64,000 bases of DNA, taken from positions 1 to 64,000 of the forward strand of contig CAZLCL010000001.1 in NCBI GenBank assembly GCA_964558315.1. The letters run 5' to 3'. Under the pieces are notes generated by a model. It saw only the letters and a program-made list of their open reading frames with translations. It was not told where the DNA came from and searched no databases. Position 1 is the first letter of the stretch. The number at the start of each line of letters is the position of its first letter. Below, one piece after another: positions 32,501 through 41,496 of this stretch. Source of the stretch: MWCM01 sp964558315 (GTDB taxonomy: Bacteria > Patescibacteriota > UBA1384 > XYA2-FULL-43-10). The translations under genes and the position numbers were made by a program.

Positions 32501-32948
32501 GATTACTCAGCAACCTCTTGGAGGAAAGGCGCAATTTGGTGGTCAAAGGTTTGGTGAAATGGAAGTATGGGCACTTGAGGCTTATGGAGCATCGCATATA
32601 TTGCAAGAGATGCTAACAATAAAATCTGATGATGTAATCGGAAGAAGCAAGGCTTATGAAGCGATTATTAAGGGAGAAGAGATTCAAAAACCGATGCTAC
32701 CCGAAGCCTTTAATGTTATGGTTAAAGAATTACAATCTCTTTGTTTGCAGGTTGATCTGGTTTCAGAAGAGCAAAACATTTTGGAAATCGAGGAAGCCGC
32801 AAAAAGATCAGAGAGTATAGAAAAAGATAATAATGAGATAGAGCAAGATGCTAACGACGAAGATGTTGACGAAATTCTTACAGAACTTGCGGCGGAACAG
32901 ACAGCCGAAGATGAAGATATAGTTTCTGAAGAGTTAGATGAAGAGTAG
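29589..32948 (+). CDS. rpoB: RNA polymerase beta subunit (1119 aa)
   Basis: The full-length compact form. Fork-loop and rifampicin-pocket region: [20 protein letters not shown], then [20 protein letters not shown]. Active-site side: [15 protein letters not shown], then [19 protein letters not shown]. C-terminal clamp region: [20 protein letters not shown], then [13 protein letters not shown]. The acidic tail (after about 1070) has no obvious role. Relative to E. coli, D516 is N, R529 is T and L533 is T in the rifampicin pocket. RBS AAAGGAG. Confidence 0.98.
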   Translation: [1119 protein letters not shown]

Positions 32949-32994
32949 TTTTAAGTAAATAAATCGGCGTTAATAATAAATAGACGGAGCTAAC

Positions 32995-35900
32995 ATGCCA
33001 AAGGAGAAAGTGGAGATAAAAGATCAAGTTAATGTATCAGATTTCGAAGCAGTAAAAATTTCGGTTGCATCGCCTGATAGCATTGTAAATTGGTCACATG
33101 GAGAGGTTTTAAAACCAGAAACAATAAATTATCGAACGCAGAAACCAGAAAGAGATGGTCTATTTTGCGAGAAAATATTCGGGCCAACCAAAGATTGGGA
33201 ATGCTACTGCGGGAAATATAAAAAGATCAGATATAAGGGAGTGGTCTGCGATAAATGCGGAGTTGAGGTTACCAGATCATCGGTTAGGCGCATTCGAATG
33301 GGTCATATTGATTTAGCCGTTCCTGTGGCTCATATTTGGTATTCGCGTGGCACTTCTCCAGTAATAGCACAGGTTTTGGGGGTTAGCTCAACAGATTTAG
33401 AAAAGGTTATATATTTTGCGTCATTTATCGTTATGGAGATAAATGATAACGTTCGAGAAGAATCACTGGCCGCCATTGAGGAAGAATATTTAGACATGCT
33501 TAAAGAGATAAAAGAGGAGGATGAATCTGTCTCTGAGGCGTCTAGAGAGCTAAAAAAGCAAAAAATTGATGCCGCTTACAAACAAGCTAAAAGTGAACTA
33601 AATACTCTAAAAACTGGTGAGATTATCTCCGAGTTAAAATACAATAATTTGACTATAAAATACGGACATATTATCAATGTAGGCATTGGAGCTGAAGCAA
33701 TATTAAAATTACTTAAGGATGTTGATTTAGATAAAGAGATAAATAACACAGAGGAAATGTTGAGGAAAGATCTGGGTGACAACAGAAGAAGAGTTCTAAA
33801 AAGAATTAAGGTATTATCTCAATTAAAAGAGGCTGGAATAAAACCAGAATGGCTAGTTTTGACGAAATTACCGGTAATACCGCCTGATTTACGCCCAATG
33901 GTTCAGCTTGATGGTGGAAGATTCGCCGCATCAGATTTAAATGATCTTTATAGGCGTGTGCTTAACAGAAATAATCGTCTAAAAAGGCTTCTTTCTCAAG
34001 GTGCTCCTGAGGTTATCTGCCGCAACGAAAAACGAATGTTACAAGAAGCGGTTGATGCGGTTATTGATAACTCTGCACGAAAAGGCAAAGTTGCCATGTC
34101 TGCTGGAGGAAAAAGGAAGTTGAGGTCACTATCAGATATGATACGCGGTAAACAGGGACGTTTTAGACAAAACTTGCTTGGAAAAAGAGTTGACTACTCC
34201 GGAAGATCGGTTATTGTTGTCGGTCCACAACTTAAATTAAATCAATGTGGCATACCAAAAATCATGGCACTCGAGCTGTTTAAGCCTTTTGTAATCGGGA
34301 AACTTATTAAAGACGGGTATGTTCATAATGTCAAGAATGCTACCAAGCTGATTGAAAAGGGCGAGGATTTTGTTTGGGATATTTTGGAAGAGATAACCAA
34401 AGATCATCATGTTATGCTAAATCGCGCTCCCACACTGCATAGATTGGGTATTCAGGCTTTTCAACCGGTGTTAATCGAGGGCAAATCCATTCAAATTCAT
34501 CCTTTGGTTTGCGCCGCTTTTAACGCTGATTTCGATGGAGATCAGATGGCTGTTCATGTGCCGTTGTCAAAACAGGCAAGACTCGAGGCAAGTCAGATTA
34601 TGTTATCATCTAAAAATCTGCTAAAACCTGCCTCGGGAGATCCCATTGTAACTCCGGAAAAAGATATGATTTTGGGTCTCTACTATATTACTTATCCGAA
34701 AAAAGAAGCTAAAGGTTGTGGCAAAGTGTATTCTAGCAAAGAAAAAGCCATATCGGCTTATGATTGTGGAATTATTGATATTCAGGCAATGATAAAGGTA
34801 AAGCTTGATAACGAAATAGTTGAGACAACGGTTGGAAGACTTTTGGTAAACGAAGTGCTTCCTCCAGATTACGGTTTTCAGAATGAAGTTTTTGATAAGA
34901 AAAAGGTAAAGTTTTCAATATCATCAGTTTATCATCTTTACGGTAAATCTGCGGCTTCCAAACTAGTTGATGATTTTAAAGATTTAGGCTTCAAATATTC
35001 TGAACTTTCTGGAATTACCTTTTCTGTGGATGACATTATGGTGCCATCTAAAAAAACCGAGATTCTGGCTACCTCGGAGCAAAAACTCGAGCAGATAGAC
35101 CAACTTTATCAGCGCGGTCTTTTAACTAGTGAAGAGAGATATGCTAAGACTGTCGAGTTATGGATGGATGCTTCAAGCAAAATCGAAAGCGAAATGATGG
35201 AAAACTTTGATCGTGAAAATGACATTTTTATCATTATGAATTCAGGGGCTAGAGGTAATGTATCTCAGTTAAATCAAATTGCTGGAATGAAAGGTTTAGT
35301 TGCTGATCCAACCGGTAATATTATTGAGCTTCCGATAAAATCAAACTTTAAAGAGGGTTTGAGCGTGTTTGAATACTTTGTATCAACTCATGGTTCAAGA
35401 AAAGGACGAGCCGATACTGCACTTAGAACATCAGAAGCTGGATATTTGACTAGAAGATTGGTAGATGTCTCGCAAGATACTGTAGTAACTGAACACGATT
35501 GTGGCACACAAGAGTTTAGAGTGATGGACAAATCTTTTTATGAAAAATCCGGCAAGTCTTGGGACTCTCATATTAATGGCAGAGTTTTAGCTGAGGACAT
35601 AGCCAATATTAAGGCCGGCACCATGATAGGGAGTAAAGAAATTGAAGAGATTAATAACTCTGGTGAAAATTTTATAAAAATTAGATCTTTGCTTGGTTGT
35701 CAATCCGAGAAAGGTATTTGTCAAATTTGTTATGGTAAAGATCCAGCTACAGGGTCGTTAGTCGAAATTGGTGCAACTGTTGGTATTGTAGCGGCTCAGG
35801 CTATCGGCGAACCTGGAACTCAGCTCACTATGAGAACATTCCACACTGGTGGTGCGGCTGGTGAAGATATTACTACTGGTCTTCCTAGAGTAGAAGAATT

Positions 35901-36762
35901 ATTCGAATCAAGAATGCCAAAATTTCCTGCTGTGGTTGCAGATAATGGCGGCAAGGTTACTATTACTAAGCAAGACGGAACAACCATAATTAACATTACC
36001 GGCAAAACCCAAAAAGATGAATCTCATGTTTTGCCTGCAGATTATAGTTGGGTTGTAAAAGATGGAGACAAGGTTAAAGTAAAGCAAACCATCGCTGAAT
36101 CCGAAAATCAAAAACCGATCAGATCAAATATTTGTGGCGTTATCAAAATTAATAATCAAAAAGGATTAATTAATGGAGAAGGCACAACAAGCAAAGACTA
36201 CACAATTTCCAATATTACTCAAATTAAGGTAAATGAGGGCGATGTAGTTTCGGCCGGAACGCCATTAACTGAGGGTCATTTAGATTTAGCTGTTTCCATA
36301 AAACACAGAGGAGTGATAGCAACACAAAATTACATAATTGATGAGGTTCAACAAATATACGATTCTCAAGGCCAAGATATTAACGATAAGCATGTTGAAG
36401 TAATCGTCCGGCAGATGTGTTCAAAGGTAAAAATGCTTGATCCATCAGATTCCGCATATTTGGCTGGTCAAATCGTAGATCTTAGCGAAGTCTTGAGAGC
36501 AAATACCTCAAGAAAAAAAGAGAATAAAGCCCAAATTAAATTTGAGAACATTATTATGGGCATATCCAGAGTAGCCTTAAAAACTAAGAGCTTTTTAGCT
36601 GCCGCCTCATTTATGGAAACAACCTCTGTGTTGATAGACGCCGCGATATCAGGCAAAGTTGATAAGCTGGAAGGGTTAAAAGAAAATATTATTATCGGCA
36701 AACTAATTCCTGCCGGGACAGGTATCAAAAAAGATTTTTTTCAAAAACAAAGCGATAATTAA
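32995..36762 (+). CDS. rpoC: RNA polymerase beta' subunit (1255 aa)
   Basis: Catalytic subunit. The N-terminal zinc site has four Cys (CYCGKYKKIRYKGVVCDKCG), the catalytic loop NADFDGDQMAVH carries the three Mg-binding Asp, and the second Zn site is CQSEKGICQICYG. The trigger loop/bridge region is GEPGTQLTMRTFHTGGAAGE. It is shorter than E. coli RpoC because lineage-specific insertions are missing. It follows rpoB by 46 nt and is co-transcribed from the rpoB promoter. Confidence 0.98.
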   Translation: MPKEKVEIKDQVNVSDFEAVKISVASPDSIVNWSHGEVLKPETINYRTQKPERDGLFCEKIFGPTKDWECYCGKYKKIRYKGVVCDKCGVEVTRSSVRRIRMGHIDLAVPVAHIWYSRGTSPVIAQVLGVSSTDLEKVIYFASFIVMEINDNVREESLAAIEEEYLDMLKEIKEEDESVSEASRELKKQKIDAAYKQAKSELNTLKTGEIISELKYNNLTIKYGHIINVGIGAEAILKLLKDVDLDKEINNTEEMLRKDLGDNRRRVLKRIKVLSQLKEAGIKPEWLVLTKLPVIPPDLRPMVQLDGGRFAASDLNDLYRRVLNRNNRLKRLLSQGAPEVICRNEKRMLQEAVDAVIDNSARKGKVAMSAGGKRKLRSLSDMIRGKQGRFRQNLLGKRVDYSGRSVIVVGPQLKLNQCGIPKIMALELFKPFVIGKLIKDGYVHNVKNATKLIEKGEDFVWDILEEITKDHHVMLNRAPTLHRLGIQAFQPVLIEGKSIQIHPLVCAAFNADFDGDQMAVHVPLSKQARLEASQIMLSSKNLLKPASGDPIVTPEKDMILGLYYITYPKKEAKGCGKVYSSKEKAISAYDCGIIDIQAMIKVKLDNEIVETTVGRLLVNEVLPPDYGFQNEVFDKKKVKFSISSVYHLYGKSAASKLVDDFKDLGFKYSELSGITFSVDDIMVPSKKTEILATSEQKLEQIDQLYQRGLLTSEERYAKTVELWMDASSKIESEMMENFDRENDIFIIMNSGARGNVSQLNQIAGMKGLVADPTGNIIELPIKSNFKEGLSVFEYFVSTHGSRKGRADTALRTSEAGYLTRRLVDVSQDTVVTEHDCGTQEFRVMDKSFYEKSGKSWDSHINGRVLAEDIANIKAGTMIGSKEIEEINNSGENFIKIRSLLGCQSEKGICQICYGKDPATGSLVEIGATVGIVAAQAIGEPGTQLTMRTFHTGGAAGEDITTGLPRVEELFESRMPKFPAVVADNGGKVTITKQDGTTIINITGKTQKDESHVLPADYSWVVKDGDKVKVKQTIAESENQKPIRSNICGVIKINNQKGLINGEGTTSKDYTISNITQIKVNEGDVVSAGTPLTEGHLDLAVSIKHRGVIATQNYIIDEVQQIYDSQGQDINDKHVEVIVRQMCSKVKMLDPSDSAYLAGQIVDLSEVLRANTSRKKENKAQIKFENIIMGISRVALKTKSFLAAASFMETTSVLIDAAISGKVDKLEGLKENIIIGKLIPAGTGIKKDFFQKQSDN

Positions 36763-36789
36763 GTGCGTAAATTATTAGCCGTTTGTTCT

Positions 36790-36818
36790 TTGACAGAGAT
36801 AAAAAAATTTGATAGACT
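36790..36818 (+). promoter_or_regulatory. rpsL-rpsG promoter
   Basis: TTGACA (36790-36795), 17-bp spacer, TAGACT (36813-36818). A leader of about 21 nt precedes rpsL. Confidence 0.8.
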
Positions 36819-36845
36819 AATATAGTCAAAATTATTAGGAAAATT

Positions 36846-37265
36846 ATGCCAACAATAAATCAGTTAGTTAGAAAGGGACGAAAAAAAATTGAAAAGAAGT
36901 CTAAAGTTACCGCTTTAAAGACTACTTTTAATTATCTGAATAATCGTCCTGTTTCTTTGGACAAGGGATGCCCGCAAAAACGTGGTGTCTGTGTTAAAGT
37001 TGGCACCATGACACCAAAAAAGCCCAACTCTGCATTGCGTAAATTTGCCAGAGTCAGGCTAACAAACGGCATGGAGGTAAACGCATATATAGGTGGTGAA
37101 GGCCACCAGTTACAAGAGCATTCGGTTGTGACAATAAGGGGTGGCAGAGTAAAAGATCTTCCAGGTATGCGTTATCATATTATAAGGGGTAAATTAGATT
37201 TGAGTGGTGTTAAAGACAGAAAAAAAGCTAGATCAAAATATGGCGCTAAAAAGCCAAGCGAATAA
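36846..37265 (+). CDS. rpsL: 30S ribosomal protein S12 (139 aa)
   Basis: Decoding-centre protein uS12. The conserved segments MTPKKPNSALRKFARVRLTN and GGRVKDLPGMRYHIIRG are intact, including the lysines linked to streptomycin response. It has its own promoter and an AGGA ribosome site, and forms a two-gene unit with rpsG. fusA-tuf, usually next, is displaced about 5 kb by inserted genes. Confidence 0.98.
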   Translation: MPTINQLVRKGRKKIEKKSKVTALKTTFNYLNNRPVSLDKGCPQKRGVCVKVGTMTPKKPNSALRKFARVRLTNGMEVNAYIGGEGHQLQEHSVVTIRGGRVKDLPGMRYHIIRGKLDLSGVKDRKKARSKYGAKKPSE

Positions 37266-37302
37266 TTATAAATATAAATTCTTAAATTGAAAATTGTAAA
37301 AA

Positions 37303-37779
37303 ATGTCCAGAGGAAATTCAAAAACGCCTAAACATACAATAGAACCGGATTCTCGTTACGGCAGTGTTTTAGTAACAAAGTTTATTAATTATATCATGAA
37401 GAATGGCAAAAAAACGGTCGCCGAAAAAATTGTATATAACGCATTAGATAGAGCAGGAAAAGAACTTAAGGCAGAGCCGATGGATGTATTTTCCGAAGTG
37501 ATGAAAAATGTCGGGCCGAATGTTGAAGTAAAAGGGAAAAGAGTTGCAGGAGCAAATTATCAGGTGCCGGTTGAAGTTAACAAGGAAAGAAAAGTTGTTT
37601 TAGCTTTAAGATGGATCATTAAGGCCGCTGACTCCAGAAAAGGCGCCGCGATGTATATCAAGTTATCAGATGAAATGATTCAAGCTTATCATAATGAGGG
37701 CGCCGCTATTAAAAAGCGCGATGAGGTTCATAGAATGGCTGAGGCCAACAAAGCCTTTGCACATTTCGCCAGATTCTAG
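37303..37779 (+). CDS. rpsG: 30S ribosomal protein S7 (158 aa)
   Basis: Primary 16S-binding protein uS7 of the 30S head. Full length, with DSRYGSVLVTKFINYIMKNG, NVGPNVEVKGKRVAGANYQV and the C-terminal EVHRMAEANKAFAHFARF. It lies 37 nt after rpsL and ends at a strong terminator, so the rps pair is closed off from the ABC exporter genes. Confidence 0.98.
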   Translation: MSRGNSKTPKHTIEPDSRYGSVLVTKFINYIMKNGKKTVAEKIVYNALDRAGKELKAEPMDVFSEVMKNVGPNVEVKGKRVAGANYQVPVEVNKERKVVLALRWIIKAADSRKGAAMYIKLSDEMIQAYHNEGAAIKKRDEVHRMAEANKAFAHFARF

Positions 37780-37804
37780 CATTTCTACCTTTTCGATAAA
37801 AAAT

Positions 37805-37824
37805 AGCCCTGCGGGGCTTTTTTT
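37805..37824 (+). terminator. Intrinsic terminator after rpsG
   Basis: AGCCC-TGC-GGGGCT followed by seven T residues. Confidence 0.9.
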
Positions 37825-37844
37825 GTTAGGTGATTAGTAATTGA

Positions 37845-37850
37845 TATAAT
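37845..37850 (+). promoter_or_regulatory. TATAAT box giving a leaderless ABC-2 transcript
   Basis: A perfect TATAAT ends 6 nt before the ATG at 37857, which is the expected transcription start. No Shine-Dalgarno is present. Confidence 0.6.
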
Positions 37851-37856
37851 AAAAAG

Positions 37857-38651
37857 ATGAGTAAATACGCCAGCTACTTTAAAATGTGTGTGCGATCTAT
37901 GTTAGCCTATAAGGCGGACTATTTTTTGTATATGGCAATAAACACCGTATTTTTTTATATATCAATCGCGCTCTGGCTCACTATATACAAAGCTGGCAAT
38001 GTAGATCAGATTAATAACTATACCATTTCTAATACTATCACCTACTACTTGCTTACCACATTGATATTTAGATTTGACATGGTAAATGTAATTTATCTTG
38101 GTAATGATATTTGGACGGGTGTATTTACAAATGACTATATTAAACCATGGAATGTTACCTTTATACATTTTATTGCTTCTGTAGCTGATATATTCATGGG
38201 ACTTTTAACCTTCGTTCCTTTTTTATTGATAATGTTCTTTTCCAGTTCTTGGCTGATCACTTTGCCTTCCGCACAAAATGTGCTTTTATTTATTATCACC
38301 CTGATTCTTGCCATGGTGATGAGTTTCTTTTTCAATTTGATTTTCCATGCTTTAACTTTCCATTATGGCGACAGACGATCATTGATAGAGTTGATCAACT
38401 TTATCATTAGTTTTTTGGCTGGCTCAATGTTTCCATTGGCATTTCTTAACGGCACAATAAAAAATATCTTTTTGGCGCTTCCATTTAAATATCTATTCTA
38501 TATTCCCATAGAAGCGTTTTTGGGCAAGATGACTTCAGAGCAAATTATTCGCACATGGCCGATTATTATCGTGTGGAGCTTGATATTTTTTGGTGTCTAT
38601 AGAGTTGTCTTTTTAACCGGAATTAAAAAATATGAAGGAACCGGTAGATGA
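37857..38651 (+). CDS. ABC-2 family permease subunit 1 (264 aa)
   Basis: Six predicted helices, and the DUF990/ABC-2-like N-terminus (YFKMCVRSMLAYKADYFLYM, then INTVFFYISIALWLTIY). With the next gene it forms a heterodimeric membrane part. The ATPase is encoded third. Such exporters are linked to drug or lipid efflux in other bacteria; the substrate here is unknown. It overlaps the next gene by 4 nt (ATGA). Confidence 0.85.
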   Translation: MSKYASYFKMCVRSMLAYKADYFLYMAINTVFFYISIALWLTIYKAGNVDQINNYTISNTITYYLLTTLIFRFDMVNVIYLGNDIWTGVFTNDYIKPWNVTFIHFIASVADIFMGLLTFVPFLLIMFFSSSWLITLPSAQNVLLFIITLILAMVMSFFFNLIFHALTFHYGDRRSLIELINFIISFLAGSMFPLAFLNGTIKNIFLALPFKYLFYIPIEAFLGKMTSEQIIRTWPIIIVWSLIFFGVYRVVFLTGIKKYEGTGR

Positions 38652-39439
38652 TTAAATATTTTAAAATATTTAAAATCATATTTAAAAATGCCTACATGCG
38701 CGATTCAATAATTGGCGGTGTTGTGATTTTTAATTTAGCCATTTCTTTGCTTGAAATTATCATGACCATTATTTTATTTAATATAATATTTGCAAACATC
38801 ACATCTTTAGCCGGTTGGAACTACTACCAAGTGTTGTTCATTTTCTCGATGATGAAGCTAACCAGTGTTTTAAGCGGTCTAATTTATCGTAAAGGTTTGG
38901 GCAAGATGGCAAATGAGATGGTGAGATTGGGAGATTACGACTTTCACCTTACAAAACCCGTTAATCCCATGATTATGGTTTCGCTTCGTGAGCCCAAGAT
39001 ATATCAAATTATTACACTGTTTGCAGTTGTTGCTCTAGCTGTTTTTTCGGCAATAAAATCGGCAGTGGCAATACCCGTTATCAACATAATATTTTTTGGC
39101 ACGTTTTTTATCACGGGGCAAATTTTGTTCTATTTTTTATCGGTTATTAGTATAGTTCCTACATTTTGGTTTGTTCGGCTATATTCACTTTATGATATTA
39201 TGAATCGTTTTCTGCAGTTTGCCCGCTATCCCGCTGGGATATATTCAAACATCTTAAAAGCATTTCTTTTTGTGATTTTTCCAGTGCTTGCGGTTACATA
39301 TATTCCCGCATGGGTATTGTTTAATCCGATTGATTACCGCTATGCTATATATATGGTTTTGGTAACAGTATTGTTTGGATTGATCGCAACTAAATTGTGG
39401 AGGCTTGGCGAAAAGCATTACGGTAGCGCTTCAAGCTAG
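38648..39439 (+). CDS. ABC-2 family permease subunit 2 (263 aa)
   Basis: A second polytopic subunit, paralogous in layout to the preceding one: KIFKNAYMRDSIIGGVVIFN, SMMKLTSVLSGLIYRKGLGK, DYDFHLTKPVNPMIMVSL and six helices. The motif of a soluble segment after helix two, ending near LTKPVNP, is a mark of the DUF990 family. It is followed by the ATPase after 16 nt. Confidence 0.85.
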   Translation: MIKYFKIFKIIFKNAYMRDSIIGGVVIFNLAISLLEIIMTIILFNIIFANITSLAGWNYYQVLFIFSMMKLTSVLSGLIYRKGLGKMANEMVRLGDYDFHLTKPVNPMIMVSLREPKIYQIITLFAVVALAVFSAIKSAVAIPVINIIFFGTFFITGQILFYFLSVISIVPTFWFVRLYSLYDIMNRFLQFARYPAGIYSNILKAFLFVIFPVLAVTYIPAWVLFNPIDYRYAIYMVLVTVLFGLIATKLWRLGEKHYGSASS

Positions 39440-39455
39440 AAATGAAAGTAAAAAA

Positions 39456-40409
39456 ATGAAGGTTATAACAAGTAACAAAATTTGTAAAAGCTTTAAAAAG
39501 AAACGGTATTCGTTTCGTAATTTTCTTAAACCCGAGATCACAGTTAAAAACGCCATTACCGATTTGGATTTAGAGATAGAAGAGGGAGAGTTTGTAGGAT
39601 TCTTAGGGCCGAATGGGGCAGGGAAGACTACTTTCCTCAAAATTTTGACAGGTATTATGCATCCAACGAGTGGCGAGGCTAAGGTTTTGGGCTATACGCC
39701 TTGGCAGAGAAATTACAAGTATTTAAAGAAAATCGCTATTGTTATGGGGCAGAAAAATCAACTTTGGTGGGATATCCCAGCAATTGATTCTTTTAATCTA
39801 TTACGAGAAGTATATAGTATTCCCGAAAAGCAATACAAAACGAATCTCGATAGAATGGTGGACCTGCTTGGAATGCATAATTTGGTGAATAGCCGTTTGC
39901 GTGAAATGTCTTTGGGTGAAAGAATGAAGTGCGAATTAACCGCTTGTTTTTTACACAGTCCCAAAGTAGTGTTTTTAGATGAACCGACAATCGGCTTAGA
40001 TGTGGTATCAGCGCGCGCCATTAGGGTATTTTTAAAGCAAATAAACAAAGAGAACGGATGCACCATTATTTTAACCAGCCACTATATGGACGACATAGAG
40101 GAGCTGTGCCAAAGAATATTCATTATGAATAAAGGCAAAAAGGTTTATGATGGTGATATGAAAGTGCTACTTAGTAAATTCTCTTCGGAGAAAGTCATTA
40201 AAGTTGCATTAAATGATGTAAACGACAGACAAAATTTTTCGCGCTTGAATCACAATAAGTCGTTAGTTGACGGCGACGGCGTAATTAGGTGTAGCAACAG
40301 CCAAATAGCAGAGGTGGCAAAAGATCTCTTCGACCAATTCCCGGCAGAAAATATTGCAATCAATAATGTTGATATAGAAGAGGTAATTACAAAGATATTT
40401 AAAGAGTAA
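39456..40409 (+). CDS. ABC-2 exporter ATPase (317 aa)
   Basis: Nucleotide-binding subunit with Walker A GPNGAGKTTFLKILTG, Q-loop VMGQKNQLWW, signature MSLGERMKCELTACFL, Walker B VVFLDEPTIGLD and switch His TSHYMDD. A C-terminal extension (about 235-317) resembles the regulatory tail of such subunits. I chose ATG 39456; a frame reaching back to 39405 would overlap the permease end by 35 nt. Confidence 0.9.
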   Translation: MKVITSNKICKSFKKKRYSFRNFLKPEITVKNAITDLDLEIEEGEFVGFLGPNGAGKTTFLKILTGIMHPTSGEAKVLGYTPWQRNYKYLKKIAIVMGQKNQLWWDIPAIDSFNLLREVYSIPEKQYKTNLDRMVDLLGMHNLVNSRLREMSLGERMKCELTACFLHSPKVVFLDEPTIGLDVVSARAIRVFLKQINKENGCTIILTSHYMDDIEELCQRIFIMNKGKKVYDGDMKVLLSKFSSEKVIKVALNDVNDRQNFSRLNHNKSLVDGDGVIRCSNSQIAEVAKDLFDQFPAENIAINNVDIEEVITKIFKE

Positions 40410-40580
40410 ACTGTGTTGTCGTTATTTTGCTAAGATTATTCTTAATAAACACATCTTTTTCTAAATAATTAGATGATTATTATTACCTTATGAGTTATGT
40501 AAATAAAGTGATTCAATAATATTATTAATACAAAATTTTCAATCGATTATTTTTATTCTTAAGGATGATATAAAAAGGCT

Positions 40581-41045
40581 ATGGACAGAAATCAAAAACA
40601 TTTAAATCATATAGACGCCATTAACCTTGGTTCATATTATACTCCAGAGGTTATTGTTGATTTGGCCTATTCCATTTTACTGAATAATATTAGAGATATT
40701 AAAAATTATTCAATAATAGATTCTTCTTGTGGTTATGGTTCTTTTTTGGCAAGAAAAAACATCGTAAAAAGATATATTGGGGCAGATATAGATCAAAAAG
40801 CTATCTCTGAAGCAAAAAAATATATTAGCGAAGTTGATTTTATCTGCCAAAATTCTCTTTTGAATGTTAATCGTTCAAGCTTAAAGATTAAGGACGACGA
40901 AAAAATTATAACCATAGGCAACCCGCCATATAACGATACAAAATCTATAATTCGAAATTCGATTAAAGACACTTCAATCCAGAATATAATTGACACAGAC
41001 ATAAAAACTAGGGATTTAGGAATGTCATTTTTATTGTCTTATTGA
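40581..41045 (+). pseudogene. Truncated N6-adenine DNA methyltransferase (154 aa left)
   Basis: The N-terminal half of a class I methyltransferase: GSYYTPEVIVDLAYSILLNN, motif I DSSCGYGSFL, acidic ribose binder YIGADIDQKAI, and catalytic motif IV IGNPPYND (NPPY). The chain stops right after TRDLGMSFLLSY, where related enzymes carry on for 100 or more residues with the target recognition part. The 3' ends of this gene and the convergent HNH gene overlap by 7 nt, as if joined by a deletion. Activity is unlikely. Confidence 0.75.
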
Positions 41046-41467
41046 TTGCCATCTCGCAACTTTTTAATAGCCCGAAGCTTATGTTCTAACTCTGGAATTA
41101 GTTGCTCAATTGTTCTTGATTTTTGTATGTTATTATTACATCTTGCACATAGTAAAATCAGATTATCTAATTTATATGCTTCATCACCGTGGCTCCTCGG
41201 TAATTTATGACCCCACTGTAATTTAAGAAATGTAAGTTCTTTATCCTTCGGTTCATTCCAACAAAAACGGCTATCGCCATCCGCAAAAGCACAAGTATAT
41301 TTTTGCTTTTTTAAAATATTTCTAACTATTGTTATTCTTTCAATCTTTGTCTTTTTCAACCCCATCTGTCTTAAATGGCCAGATAAGACACCAGCAAGAC
41401 GCTCTATTTCTTCTTCAGAAGTATTTGGCCACTTATATTCTTGATGTATATATTTTTTATAATCCAT
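41039..41467 (-). CDS. HNH endonuclease (142 aa)
   Basis: HNH nuclease fold with LQWGHKLPRSHGD (first His), KLDNLILLCARCNNNIQ (Asn and zinc Cys pair) and upstream CAFADGDSRFCW Cys residues. The layout suggests a type II restriction enzyme. Its neighbours, the methyltransferase remnant and an XRE regulator (C-protein-like), fit a decayed restriction-modification system. Whether it cuts unmethylated host DNA in the absence of the methylase is an open point. Confidence 0.75.
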   Translation of the reverse strand: MDYKKYIHQEYKWPNTSEEEIERLAGVLSGHLRQMGLKKTKIERITIVRNILKKQKYTCAFADGDSRFCWNEPKDKELTFLKLQWGHKLPRSHGDEAYKLDNLILLCARCNNNIQKSRTIEQLIPELEHKLRAIKKLRDGNQ

Positions 41468-41496
41468 GATTACATTAGAAGAAGTAGCAAAAACTT

